Of a stretch of DNA of 64,000 nucleotides, positions 17,738 through 25,989 are shown piece by piece (positions within the stretch are counted from its first letter, which is position 1; every line of letters starts with the position of its first letter). The DNA lies in the NCBI GenBank assembly GCA_018268895.1, contig JAFDVP010000007.1, positions 124,001 to 188,000 of the forward strand. Reading direction: 5' to 3'. The translations under genes were made by a program, and so were the position numbers. The notes under the pieces were generated by a model. That model had not been told where the DNA came from and did no database searches. It saw only the letters and a program-made list of their open reading frames with translations. This DNA comes from Acidobacteriota bacterium. Its GTDB lineage: Bacteria > Acidobacteriota > Terriglobia > Terriglobales > Acidobacteriaceae.

Positions 17738-17858
17738 GAGAAAGGGGCTCCAAAACAGATCACAACAGCACTTGCTGTTCTACCGTAAGTGGATGTTTTC
17801 CACCAGTTAAAGCCCGCTCTGAAAATGAGCAGGGGGTCTGCTTGTGGGGTTCCCACTA

Positions 17859-17877
17859 TTTTGTTTGGCAAACAAAA
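17859..17877. promoter_or_regulatory. Perfect 19-base palindrome upstream of the dinB-like gene
   Basis: TTTTGTTTGGCAAACAAAA has 9-base arms around a central G and ends 27 bases before the polymerase start codon. The position suits an operator of a damage-response repressor. I cannot say which LexA type this organism uses. Confidence 0.45.
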
Positions 17878-17904
17878 AGCGAATACAATTCATCCATCTT
17901 CGCG

Positions 17905-19224
17905 ATGCCCTCCGCCCCCCATCCCGACCGCTTCGGCTTCCTGCACATCGACCTTAACTCTTTCTTCGCTTCGGTCGAGCAGCAGTTGCACCCGGAGTAT
18001 CGCGGCAAGCCCATCGCCGTCGTGCCCACCATGGCCGACACCACTTGCTGCATCGCCGCCAGCTACGAGGCCAAAGCCTTTAAGGTGAAGACCGGCACCC
18101 AGGTTGGCGAGGCGAAGAAGATGTGCCCCGGCATCATCCTCGTCGAGGGCGACCACACCAACTACGCCAAGTACTCGAAGGCGATCAACGACGCCGTCGA
18201 GCTGGCCTGCCCCGTCGCGCACAATCCGTCGATCGACGAGATGTGCTGCCAGCTCATGGGCCGCGAGCAGGAGCCTCCGCGCGCGCGGAAGATTGCGCTC
18301 GAGATCAAGCAGTCCATCTATAAGAATGTGGGCGAGGCGCTGCGCTGCTCCATCGGCATGGCCCCCAACCGCTACCTGGCCAAGATCGCCAGCGACATGC
18401 AGAAGCCCGACGGCCTCATCGGGCTGCTGCCATCGCAGCTTCCCCGCGCCATCGCGCATCTCGACCTGCGCGACCTCCCCGGCGTAGGCGCGCGCACCGA
18501 AGTGCGGCTCAACGCCAAGGGCATCCGCACCATGCCCGAGCTGCTCGCGCTCGACCGCACCGGCATGCACAACCTCTTCAACAGCGTCTGGGGAGACCGC
18601 ATGTACCACTGGCTGCGCGGCGGCGAGACTGGCGACGACGGAGCCACCGTCACCAGCGACGTGCAGAAGTCGCTCGGCCACTCGCACGTCATGGCGCCGG
18701 AGTTTCGCACTGAAGAGGGCGCGTGGTCGATCGCCAACAAGCTGCTGCACAAGGCCGCCATGCGCCTGCGCATGGAAAAGTTCTACACCGGCTCGATGGC
18801 CGTCACGATCCGCTACCAGCTCACGCGCGAGCAGGCCGAGCGCGTGAAGTCAAAGCGCCACTTCAGCGGTATCAAGCACTCCGGCTGGGGCATGGAGGCG
18901 CGCTTCCGCCAATGCCAGGACACGCTCACCCTGCTCGAAGCCATGCGCGGCATGTGGCAGCGGCGTCCGCAGGGAGAGGAGTTCCGCAAGCCCTTCTTCG
19001 TCGGCGTCACGCTGCGCGACCTCATCCCCGAAGACGAACACCAGGAAGAACTCTTCGGCGACCCCGACAACCGCACCCAGCTTTCAGCCACGATGGACAA
19101 GCTCAACCTCAAGTACGGCCACACCACACTGCACTTCGGCAGCATGCTCCCCGCCCGCGAGAGCGCGCCCACACGCATCGCGTTCACGCAGATTCCCGTG
19201 CAGTACGGGGTGGACTACATGTAA
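17905..19224 (+). CDS. Y-family DNA polymerase (DinB/Pol IV-like)
   Basis: Error-prone translesion polymerase of 439 residues. Catalytic Asp16 is in LHIDLNSFFASVEQ, and Asp111-Glu112 are in SIDEMCC, where Pol IV usually reads SIDEA. A helix-hairpin-helix segment (DLRDLPGVGARTEVRLNAKG) and a little-finger domain follow. It is longer than E. coli Pol IV (351 residues), with an extended C-terminus. The ATG at 17905 starts just before the palm domain; further upstream the frame is open but contains the palindromic site and no ribosome site. It may belong to the SOS regulon. Whether it is a Pol IV orthologue or a related acidobacterial Y-polymerase is not certain. Confidence 0.9.
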   Translation: MPSAPHPDRFGFLHIDLNSFFASVEQQLHPEYRGKPIAVVPTMADTTCCIAASYEAKAFKVKTGTQVGEAKKMCPGIILVEGDHTNYAKYSKAINDAVELACPVAHNPSIDEMCCQLMGREQEPPRARKIALEIKQSIYKNVGEALRCSIGMAPNRYLAKIASDMQKPDGLIGLLPSQLPRAIAHLDLRDLPGVGARTEVRLNAKGIRTMPELLALDRTGMHNLFNSVWGDRMYHWLRGGETGDDGATVTSDVQKSLGHSHVMAPEFRTEEGAWSIANKLLHKAAMRLRMEKFYTGSMAVTIRYQLTREQAERVKSKRHFSGIKHSGWGMEARFRQCQDTLTLLEAMRGMWQRRPQGEEFRKPFFVGVTLRDLIPEDEHQEELFGDPDNRTQLSATMDKLNLKYGHTTLHFGSMLPARESAPTRIAFTQIPVQYGVDYM

Positions 19225-19254
19225 CGCTGCGCAATCAAATCTGTAATCGAAATC

Positions 19255-19330
19255 ATGTGTCATCCTGAGCAGAGCGCAGCGGAGTCGAAGAGCCCGCCCT
19301 GAGCTTGTCGAAGGGACCTGCGGTTGCAGG
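19255..19330. repeat. Degenerate TGTCATCCTGAGC repeat half-element
   Basis: TGTCATCCTGAGC, then GGAGTCGAAG and a CCCTGAGC...GTCGAAGG segment, match the arms of the complete elements at 30218 and 38781. No right-hand end is present. It lies just after the dinB-like stop. Confidence 0.6.
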
Positions 19331-19479
19331 TATTCGAGCGAAGCTCGGGCAGTGGGTCAGTTTGGAGTAAATGACTGAAGTTTCCGAAAACCCGACTTTG
19401 CGGGAACGATGGTGCGTATCGTTGAAACAGATCCCGGATGTTCTTTCTCTCGACCTGCTGAAGTTACGTTTGCGAGTCT

Positions 19480-19863
19480 TTATTGGCTTGCGCCGAATGA
19501 ATAATTGATGTCAATGTCACCAACCACTGCTGCTTGGCTAAAGATGTCCTTCCGCGAACAGCTAAGACAGGAAATCAGAAGTTGTCTGGTTTTAGTCCAT
19601 TTCACTGATATTGCGTGTTGCCCTCTTGCCACGAAAAGAACGCCATCATTGGCATTAGACTTGTCTGATGCTTTCTGCAGGTTCACGATTGAACTGTAGT
19701 CGGTTGTGGCCCCGCAGTTCCGCTCGAAAACACGTGCGGTTAATTGGCCATCGTCGGACGTCAGTTCAGACGTCAAGGCGTCGCTGCATGTGTTGCATGC
19801 CACGAGCGGAGTCAGAATGACAAATGACAAAAGCAAAAGACCAATGTTTTTTCTAGCAGCCAT
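19480..19863 (-). CDS. Small putative lipoprotein, DUF5412-like
   Basis: The 127-residue product starts MAARKNIGLLLLSFVILTPL and has a lipobox LVAC, with lipidation at Cys23. The mature part contains RVFERNCGATTDYSSIVNLQ, a phrase I associate with DUF5412-type proteins (resemblance from memory, not searched). Five further cysteines, in CSD, NCG, CLSCS, suggest disulfides outside the cytoplasm. The ATG at 19863 is chosen because it opens the signal peptide; the frame runs 20 codons further upstream. Its lower GC content and isolation between repeats fit an acquired gene. Confidence 0.6.
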   Translation of the reverse strand: MAARKNIGLLLLSFVILTPLVACNTCSDALTSELTSDDGQLTARVFERNCGATTDYSSIVNLQKASDKSNANDGVLFVARGQHAISVKWTKTRQLLISCLSCSRKDIFSQAAVVGDIDINYSFGASQ

Positions 19864-20014
19864 TTTTATATAGGAATTGTAGTCCCGCATTGATTTGAGC
19901 TTGATCCTTTCAACCATATCCAAAGGAGACCTCCATACCAGATCATCACTGGTGTCCGGAAAACGGGGTTATAGGCAACTTTGGTTGTCCCGGAATTCAA
20001 ACTGGCCCACTACC

Positions 20015-20085
20015 AAAGCTCGAACCGCCTTGCTTAAGGGCACCCATTCGACTTCGCTCAGGGCAGGCTCTTTAGCCGTGCCGCC
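20015..20085. repeat. TTAAGGGCAC-family repeat, degenerate right arm
   Basis: AAGCTCGAACCGCCTTGCTT, then AAGGGCACCCATTCGACTTC and GGGCAGGCTCTTTAGCCG, recur at 20979-21010, 24546-24606 and, inverted, at 45263-45333. It ends 51 bases before the gluQ start. Confidence 0.65.
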
Positions 20086-20136
20086 AAACATATCAACCCG
20101 TTCAAGAGGCTTCAGCCGCTGAGGTACGCTTTTTTA

Positions 20137-20955
20137 GTGACTGAACGCTACATCGGCCGCCTCGCCCCATCGCCCACGGGCCTGCTCCACCTCGGCCACG
20201 CCGCCACATTCTGGGCTGCGTATCAGCGAGCAAAGGAACACAACGGCACACTGCTCCTCCGCAACGAAGACCTCGACCCGCAGCGCTCCAAACAACACTA
20301 CGTCGAAGCCATGCTCGAAGACCTCGCATGGCTCGGCATCGCGTGGACACCGCCGATCATCACGCAGTCGCAACGCATCGCGCTCTACCGCGAGGCCTTC
20401 GTTCGTCTCCTCGCATCAGGCCATGTTTACGCCTGCACCTGTTCGCGCAAGGAGCTTGCGGAGATGGTCGCCGCGCCGCATGAAGACACGGACGACGAGC
20501 CTGTCTACACCGGCAAATGCCGTCCCACTCGCTGCTCGCCTGCTCAATCGCTCCAGCCGAACACAAACTATCGCTTCCGCGTGCCCGATGGCGAGGTCAT
20601 TACTTTCCACGACGCGAACCTTGGCCCACAGAACTTCATCGCAGGCAAAGACTTCGGCGACTTCCTCATCTGGCGCAAGGACGATCTGCCCAGCTATCAG
20701 CTCGCCTGCATCGTCGACGACGCCGACTCGCAGATCGCCGAGGTCGTCCGCGGAGCCGACCTGCTCAAATCCACCGCTCGCCAGATCCTCCTTCAGCGCG
20801 CCCTCTCACTGCCACCCGTCGACTACTTCCACACGCGGCTGCTGCGCGACGAACACGGCATGCGCCTCGCAAAACGTCACGACGCGCTTGCACTCCGAAC
20901 ATTGCGCGAGCAAGGAAAGACCCCGGCCGACGTCATACAGATGTTCTCTGCATAA
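20137..20955 (+). CDS. gluQ: Glutamyl-Q tRNA(Asp) synthetase
   Basis: Truncated GluRS paralogue that attaches glutamate to queuosine in the anticodon loop of tRNA(Asp). The 272-residue length matches the family: Rossmann catalytic domain only, without an anticodon-binding domain. The HIGH-type motif is LLHLGHA. Zinc ligands are in YACTCSRKEL and YTGKC. The KMSKS-type loop reads MRLAKRHDALALRTL. It starts with GTG at 20137 (MTERYIGRLAPSPTG); an upstream TTTTTT run replaces a clear ribosome site. The product modifies the tRNA that the window's aspS product charges. It runs convergently into the peptidase gene across a composite repeat. Confidence 0.93.
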   Translation: MTERYIGRLAPSPTGLLHLGHAATFWAAYQRAKEHNGTLLLRNEDLDPQRSKQHYVEAMLEDLAWLGIAWTPPIITQSQRIALYREAFVRLLASGHVYACTCSRKELAEMVAAPHEDTDDEPVYTGKCRPTRCSPAQSLQPNTNYRFRVPDGEVITFHDANLGPQNFIAGKDFGDFLIWRKDDLPSYQLACIVDDADSQIAEVVRGADLLKSTARQILLQRALSLPPVDYFHTRLLRDEHGMRLAKRHDALALRTLREQGKTPADVIQMFSA

Positions 20956-21005
20956 TGTCGAGGCACCGCAGATGGCTCATTCGAGCGAAGCTCGAACCGT
21001 ATTGC

Positions 21006-21159
21006 TTAAGGGCACGGCTTCAGCCGTGCCGTATCAGATTCCTCCAAGAGAAGGGCGGCTTTAGCCGCTGAGGTACAAGCCAGCACAGGCATAGACCTCA
21101 GGGGCTGAAGCCCCGTCTCGCTACAGGCGCTTGCGGCACGGCTAAAGCCATGCCCTTAA
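21006..21159. repeat. 154-bp nested composite inverted repeat
   Basis: The outer ends TTAAGGGCACGGCTT and AAGCCATGCCCTTAA pair with one mismatch. Inside lie separate hairpins (GGCACGGCTTCAGCCGTGCC, GGCGGCTTTAGCCGC, GGGGCTGAAGCCCC) and an inner CTGAGGT/ACCTCAG pair. It separates the convergent gluQ and peptidase genes and may also end both transcripts. Confidence 0.7.
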
Positions 21160-21220
21160 CAAAGCAGCGCTCCTGCATACGGCATTCATGGATACCGCAT
21201 CCATGCGACCGCACCAGACG

Positions 21221-23650
21221 CTACTGTTCGTCGTCGCTCGGACCACCACCCGCAAGTGCAGCCTGCGCCTGTACCCACGGCTTCATCTTGTACTCCAGCG
21301 GAGGAGCGTTGCCCGCAAGGTTCTTCACGAAGTAGTCCCACCTGCGCCGCGTCATATACGGCGAAGCCTCTGCATAGCCATGCGCCACATTTGGAATCAG
21401 CAGCAGGTCGAAGTCCTTGTTCGCCTTGATCAGCGCATCGACGACAAGCAGCGTGTTGTTCGGCGGAACGTTGTTGTCCATCGTGCCGTGCGCCAGCAGC
21501 AGTTTGCCCTTCAGGTTCTTCGCGATCGTCTGGTTTGCCTGGCTGTCGTAGTTGCTGGTGCCGTCAGCGTTCTTTACTTCGAGCCCGGCCCAGCGCTCCG
21601 CCCAGTCGTCCTCGTAGTCGCGCTGGTCGTGGTTGCCGCTCTCGGCGATGCCCACCTTGAAGAAGTCGGGATAATTGAACATCGCCGCCGCCGTCGCATT
21701 ACCGCCGCCCGAATGCCCATACATCCCTGCGCGGCTGATGTCGATCCACGGATACCTCTTCGCCAGCTCCTTCATGCCGGCGACCTGGTCGGGAATCGTG
21801 TTGTCGCCCAGGTTGCCGTAGTAGAACTCGTGGAACGCCTTCGAGCGCCATGGCGTTCCCATGCCGTCGATGCACACGACGACGAAGCCAAGCTCCGCCA
21901 GCGACTGCATATCGCGATGCGACGCCGAAAAGCTGCGGCTGCCGCACGAGCCTGTCTGCGGCCCAGGGTACACGTTGTTGACGATCGGATACTTCTTCGC
22001 GGGATCGAACTTCGTTGGCTTGAATAGGAAGCCGTAGAGGTCCGTCTTGCCGTCGCGCGCCTTCACTGTGATCGGCGTCGGCGGTACCCAGCCCATCATC
22101 ATCAGCTTCGCGATGTCCTGACGCGCCACATCCATCGCAAGGTCGCCGTTAGTGTCGCGCACCACCGTCGTCTGCGGCTGGATGGGCGTCGAGGCGACGT
22201 CGATAAAGTATTTGCCGTCGAGCGAAGGCGTCACCGCGTGGTCCGCGTTCTCCGGCGTCAGCAGCTTCATGCCGCTGCCGTCGAAGTTGATGCTGTAGTA
22301 GTGCGAGAAATACGGGTCGCGGCCCTTCTCCTTGCCCACCGCGAGGAAATAAATCTCACGCGCCCTGGTATCGATCAGCAGCACCTGCGTTACGTTGCCA
22401 TCGCCGTGCGTGATCTGGTTCTTCAGCTTGCCGTTGCCGTCGTACAGGTACATCTGGCCCCAGCCGTCTCGCTCACTGAACCATAGAAACTCGTTCGACT
22501 CCGGTAGAAACCTCCAGTTCGATTTGCCATTGCCCGGCTCGAAGAACTTCGGCGCCGTCTCCGTCATCACCTCGCGCACATCGCCCGTGGCCACGTCGGC
22601 CACGCGCAGCCACTCCTGCTTGTGGTCGCGCGATGTTGAAACGAAGGCCAGTTGCTTGCCGTCGTCGCTCCACTGCACGTCCTCCCACTCTCCGTCACCG
22701 CCGCGACAGGTGATGTCGTCGCACAGCATCGAGCGATGCTGGTCCGGCGGCATCTTCAGCCGCACCACCTTCGGCATGTCCACATCGACGATCACGCGCT
22801 CGATCATCGTCACGTCCTTGTCGCCCACCAGCGGATACTTCCACGCCTTGAGTTTCGGGTGCCCGTTCGTCACCGGCACCAGGTACATCTCGCCCACCTT
22901 GCGCTGGTCCTGCTGGAAGGTCGCAATCTTCTTTCCATCCGGCGACCACACAAGAATCGGCCTGTCGCTCGACGACCAGCCTGCGTTGTCGGTCGCATAG
23001 CCGTAGTCCTTCACGCCGTCGGTTGTAAGTTGCGTCTCCGCGCCCGTGGCCACATCGCGGATCCACAGGTTCCAGTCGCGGATGAACGCCGCCTTCTTGC
23101 CATCGGGAGAGAGCGCGACCGGCGCACGGCGTCCTGAACGCGATCCTGCTGCAATGGGCCGCGCACCGGTCGACACGCACTTGACGTCTGCGCCCAGGTC
23201 GCAGCGCCAGCGACGCAGACCAGTCGTCAGGGTCAGCACCTTGTCGCCATCGCTCAGGGCGAACTCCGAGGGAACAAAGTTCCGCTCGAACCGCGTCCCA
23301 CCAGCACCCGAGGCATTTGAGGTGCGTTCCGAATCGATAAGAGCATTCAGCGCCGACGCTACCTTCGCCTGGTCGAACGCCGGCCCCTTCGTCTTCTTCG
23401 CCGGATCAACCAGCATGACCGTTGTGCCGTCGGGTCCGCGATCGCGATACCAGAAGCGGCCATCCCCCAGCCACTGCGGGTTCTCCACGCCGTGATACGC
23501 CAGCGGATTGACGTTGTAGTTCATGAAGCTTTCGGCGCGCGCGTAGTCCGCCGCCGTGAGCTGCCTACCCTGCTGCTGTGACCATCCCGTTACTGCAAGC
23601 TGTGCGAGCAGCAGCGCCGCCCCCGCGCAAAAAGTCTTTCCTGACGACAT
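21221..23650 (-). CDS. S9 family peptidase, dipeptidyl peptidase IV-like
   Basis: The 809-residue exported serine peptidase has a signal peptide (FCAGAALLLAQLAVTGWSQ), an N-terminal eight-bladed propeller of the DPP-IV type and a C-terminal alpha/beta hydrolase. The catalytic triad is readable: Ser647 in GMYGHSGGGN, Asp725 in GTMDNNV and His757 in NVAHGYAE. Such enzymes release dipeptides from peptide N-termini in the periplasm, supporting peptide scavenging. Length and domain order are normal. The gene is monocistronic, convergent with gluQ. Confidence 0.93.
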   Translation of the reverse strand: MSSGKTFCAGAALLLAQLAVTGWSQQQGRQLTAADYARAESFMNYNVNPLAYHGVENPQWLGDGRFWYRDRGPDGTTVMLVDPAKKTKGPAFDQAKVASALNALIDSERTSNASGAGGTRFERNFVPSEFALSDGDKVLTLTTGLRRWRCDLGADVKCVSTGARPIAAGSRSGRRAPVALSPDGKKAAFIRDWNLWIRDVATGAETQLTTDGVKDYGYATDNAGWSSSDRPILVWSPDGKKIATFQQDQRKVGEMYLVPVTNGHPKLKAWKYPLVGDKDVTMIERVIVDVDMPKVVRLKMPPDQHRSMLCDDITCRGGDGEWEDVQWSDDGKQLAFVSTSRDHKQEWLRVADVATGDVREVMTETAPKFFEPGNGKSNWRFLPESNEFLWFSERDGWGQMYLYDGNGKLKNQITHGDGNVTQVLLIDTRAREIYFLAVGKEKGRDPYFSHYYSINFDGSGMKLLTPENADHAVTPSLDGKYFIDVASTPIQPQTTVVRDTNGDLAMDVARQDIAKLMMMGWVPPTPITVKARDGKTDLYGFLFKPTKFDPAKKYPIVNNVYPGPQTGSCGSRSFSASHRDMQSLAELGFVVVCIDGMGTPWRSKAFHEFYYGNLGDNTIPDQVAGMKELAKRYPWIDISRAGMYGHSGGGNATAAAMFNYPDFFKVGIAESGNHDQRDYEDDWAERWAGLEVKNADGTSNYDSQANQTIAKNLKGKLLLAHGTMDNNVPPNNTLLVVDALIKANKDFDLLLIPNVAHGYAEASPYMTRRRWDYFVKNLAGNAPPLEYKMKPWVQAQAALAGGGPSDDEQ

Positions 23651-23759
23651 TCGTTCGCCTCCAACTGCTTCTGAAACTGTTGCATCCTGAATGAGTGGAG
23701 CAAGTCTACGCTCCTCCGCTCCGGCCGGGACAGCAAGAAACTCACTGCTCTTCCTTGCG

Positions 23760-24506
23760 CTACGGGGCCCCCATGTTGCGCAGCACCTGACGCAGCACGC
23801 CCATCCATACCGGAACGTCCTCCACGCTCAGGCCCATGCGCCGTACCAGCCGTCTCACGTCATCCTCTCTGGCATTGGCCGGATGACGCCGCGTGTATCC
23901 CGTCCTCTCGAGCACCTCGCCGAGCAGCGATGTGAATCGCTCCACATCGGCCGCCGGCGCCGCCTCGCGAACGCCCGCGCCAACATCCACTCCCGTCGCG
24001 CGCACCAGCTCGTAAAGACATACCGCCGCCGCCTGCCCCAGGTTCATCGAAGGATGCCGCACGTCCTCGTGCTCATACATCGGTATGGTCAGCATCCAGT
24101 GGCAGTGACCCAGCTCCTCGTTGCTCAACCCCGTCTTCTCCGAACCGAAGAGCAGCGCCACGCGCCCCTTCGGCGCCGCGGCTTCCGCGCGGACCAGCGC
24201 CGCGGCCTCGGGCAGCGCGTGCAGCGGATGCTCCAGCGTACGCTCGCCCACGGCGCTCGTTCCGATTACCAGCGTACAGTCGGCGACCGCCTCGGCAACC
24301 GAACCGCACACCTGCGCCCCGGCGATTACCTTCGACGCATCCACCGCAGACTTCGCAGTCTCAAGAGGCACGGCGTACTCGTTGATCACGCGCAGGTGCC
24401 GGAAGCCGAAGTCGTGCATCGCCCGCGCCACCGCACCGATGTTGTTCGGGTTCCGCGCGCGCACCAGCACTACCACCACGCGCTCCAACAAATCTCCGGG
24501 TTTCAC
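23760..24506 (-). CDS. trmJ: SPOUT tRNA/rRNA 2'-O-methyltransferase, TrmJ-like
   Basis: The 248-residue protein of the SpoU/TrmH class uses S-adenosylmethionine. Motif 1 is VVLVRARNPNNIGAVARAM, motif 2 ALLFGSEKTGLSNEEL and motif 3 IPMYEHEDVRHPSMNLGQAA, which together form the trefoil knot; a C-terminal helical extension is as in TrmJ. TrmJ methylates position 32 of tRNAs. The best start is a GTG at 24506. Assignment to TrmJ rather than another TrmH-family enzyme rests on the N-terminal placement of the catalytic domain. Confidence 0.85.
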   Translation of the reverse strand: MKPGDLLERVVVVLVRARNPNNIGAVARAMHDFGFRHLRVINEYAVPLETAKSAVDASKVIAGAQVCGSVAEAVADCTLVIGTSAVGERTLEHPLHALPEAAALVRAEAAAPKGRVALLFGSEKTGLSNEELGHCHWMLTIPMYEHEDVRHPSMNLGQAAAVCLYELVRATGVDVGAGVREAAPAADVERFTSLLGEVLERTGYTRRHPANAREDDVRRLVRRMGLSVEDVPVWMGVLRQVLRNMGAP

Positions 24507-24545
24507 ATTGCTATTTTAGGGTGCATTGAAGATCAGCCTCTCGTT

Positions 24546-24606
24546 TTGTTAAGGGCACCCGTTCGACTTCGCTCAAGGCAGGCTCTTAGCCGGGTGCCCT
24601 TAACAA
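24546..24606. repeat. 61-bp inverted repeat of the TTAAGGGCAC family
   Basis: TTGTTAAGGGCACCCG (24546-24561) and its perfect complement (24591-24606) frame a short core with GACTTCGCTCAAGGCAGGCTC. It is the cleanest member of this family in the window and lies just upstream of the trmJ start. Confidence 0.75.
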
Positions 24607-24615
24607 GGGTCCAGT

Positions 24616-24645
24616 AAAAGGCGGCCGGGGTTGAACCCGGCCGCC
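24616..24645 (-). terminator. Rho-independent terminator of the YXWGXW gene
   Basis: A 10-bp perfect GC stem (GGCGGCCGGG at 24620-24629 with 24636-24645), 6-base loop, followed on the minus strand by TTTTA. It is 22 bases past the stop codon. Confidence 0.88.
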
Positions 24646-24667
24646 ACTCTAACCAGAAAGACCCCGT

Positions 24668-25606
24668 CTATCGTGGAGCGCGTTGATCGTTGTGCTTCTC
24701 GTTGTAGATCTGCTGGCTCGCGCGGTTTTGTTCGCGGTTCACCTGCTGCCGCTCCTGCTGGTTCAGGTGACCGCCGTTCGCCTGTCTGTCGGTGTGCACC
24801 TGCTGGTTGATCTGCGCCTGCCTGTTCTCCGCGCGCGCAGCTTCGTGAGCATTCATCTGCCCGCTGCCGATGCCGTTGGCGATCCTCTGCTGCTGATTTT
24901 CGCGGCGCGCATTCACCGTCGACATTGCCATCGTCTGCGGACGGCCATGGTTCACCGAAGCAAGCTGTCCGCGATCGTTGCGCATCGCCTGCTCGTGGGC
25001 CACCTGGTTCTGTGTCGCCTGCATGTGGCGTTCGTTGAACGCGGACTGCTCCGAGGCGGAAGGACGGGCCTGCACGCCTCCGTTGCCTCCGTTGTAGCTC
25101 ACGCGGTTGACGTTGTTCACCACGACAGTCTTGTTGTAGACGTTGGTGACGTGCACATTGGTGATGTTGTTCACCGAGCGGTTATATGCAAACACGCCAT
25201 GGTTCCAGTAGCCGCCCTCATATCCATAGCCCGTATAGCCGAAGCCGTAGTTCACGCCGCCATAGAAGCCGATGTGCGGACCCCAGTAGCCAGGATGAAA
25301 GATGTACGCGCTGCCGCCCCAGCCCCAATAGCCCGGCGTCCACAACATGCCAGCCGCAGGAGGCATCACCCACACGCCCGGAACCCAGTAGTAGCCCGCG
25401 GGCCCCCACGCCCAATAGCCCGGCGTCCATAGATAGCCCGGGCCGGGAATTGCTGGCTGCGCATACACCGGCAACACCGGAGGAGGCGTGCCCACCGAAA
25501 CACCGATTGCAATATTCACTGACGCAAACGAAGCTGCAGGAACGGCAGCAACAGCCACAGCGGCCGCCGCAAGAACCATCGCACGTACTGTCTTCAGGGA
25601 ACCCAT
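24668..25606 (-). CDS. YXWGXW-repeat secreted protein with Gln/Asn-rich tail
   Basis: The 312-residue product has a signal peptide (MVLAAAAVAVAAVPAASFA). A Pro/Trp/Tyr/Gly-rich region follows, with repeats such as YLWTPGYWAWG, YYWVPGVWVMPP and LWTPGYWGWGGSAY, then a Gly/Tyr stretch. The last 130 residues are a hydrophilic Gln/Asn/Arg/His tail. The repeats match the YXWGXW family; the function is unknown, probably an envelope structural protein. The start at 25606 has GAGG upstream; 32 further upstream codons in frame do not look like protein. The gene has its own terminator. Confidence 0.85.
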   Translation of the reverse strand: MGSLKTVRAMVLAAAAVAVAAVPAASFASVNIAIGVSVGTPPPVLPVYAQPAIPGPGYLWTPGYWAWGPAGYYWVPGVWVMPPAAGMLWTPGYWGWGGSAYIFHPGYWGPHIGFYGGVNYGFGYTGYGYEGGYWNHGVFAYNRSVNNITNVHVTNVYNKTVVVNNVNRVSYNGGNGGVQARPSASEQSAFNERHMQATQNQVAHEQAMRNDRGQLASVNHGRPQTMAMSTVNARRENQQQRIANGIGSGQMNAHEAARAENRQAQINQQVHTDRQANGGHLNQQERQQVNREQNRASQQIYNEKHNDQRAPR

Positions 25607-25989
25607 CTTGATAACCTCGGAAAATCGACTTACTTTCAACTCACAGACAGGTAGACACGCATCCGTTTGCGAAGTTTTGGTTTTCAGCCGGATTCGGCAC
25701 AATCCATTGCAACTAAAGTTGAACGACCTGCCGCAACCATTTGCCCTTTCTTCGCACGCGCCTCCCCCCGTTGAAGACGTTGCTCCCGGCGTTTCCTATG
25801 CCGTCATTCTTCTATGAAGAGAGGCGCACCTGTCCGGGGGGATTTGCGAGGAGATTGCATACAGACTTCGATTCGTGCTCTGAGCACACCAGGGGTCAGG
25901 ATGACGGCGTATAACGAAGTTTATGGATTCCATGATGAACAAACGGTTCAGCATGCCTGGGCGTGATCGCGATAGTAAAGGAGTGGAAG
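25607..25989. other. Intergenic region without a convincing gene
   Basis: This 383-base stretch separates the divergent YXWGXW and deacetylase genes and must hold both promoters. No strong -35/-10 pair stands out. A GGTCAGGATGAC segment near 25895 is a remnant of the TGTCATCCTGAGC repeat family. A 21-codon frame at 25901-25966 is probably chance. Confidence 0.55.

Noticed and set aside
25901..25966. 21-codon frame upstream of the deacetylase gene
   Set aside because: Its beginning (TCAGGATGAC) is a remnant of the TGTCATCCTGAGC repeat, and there is no compositional support.
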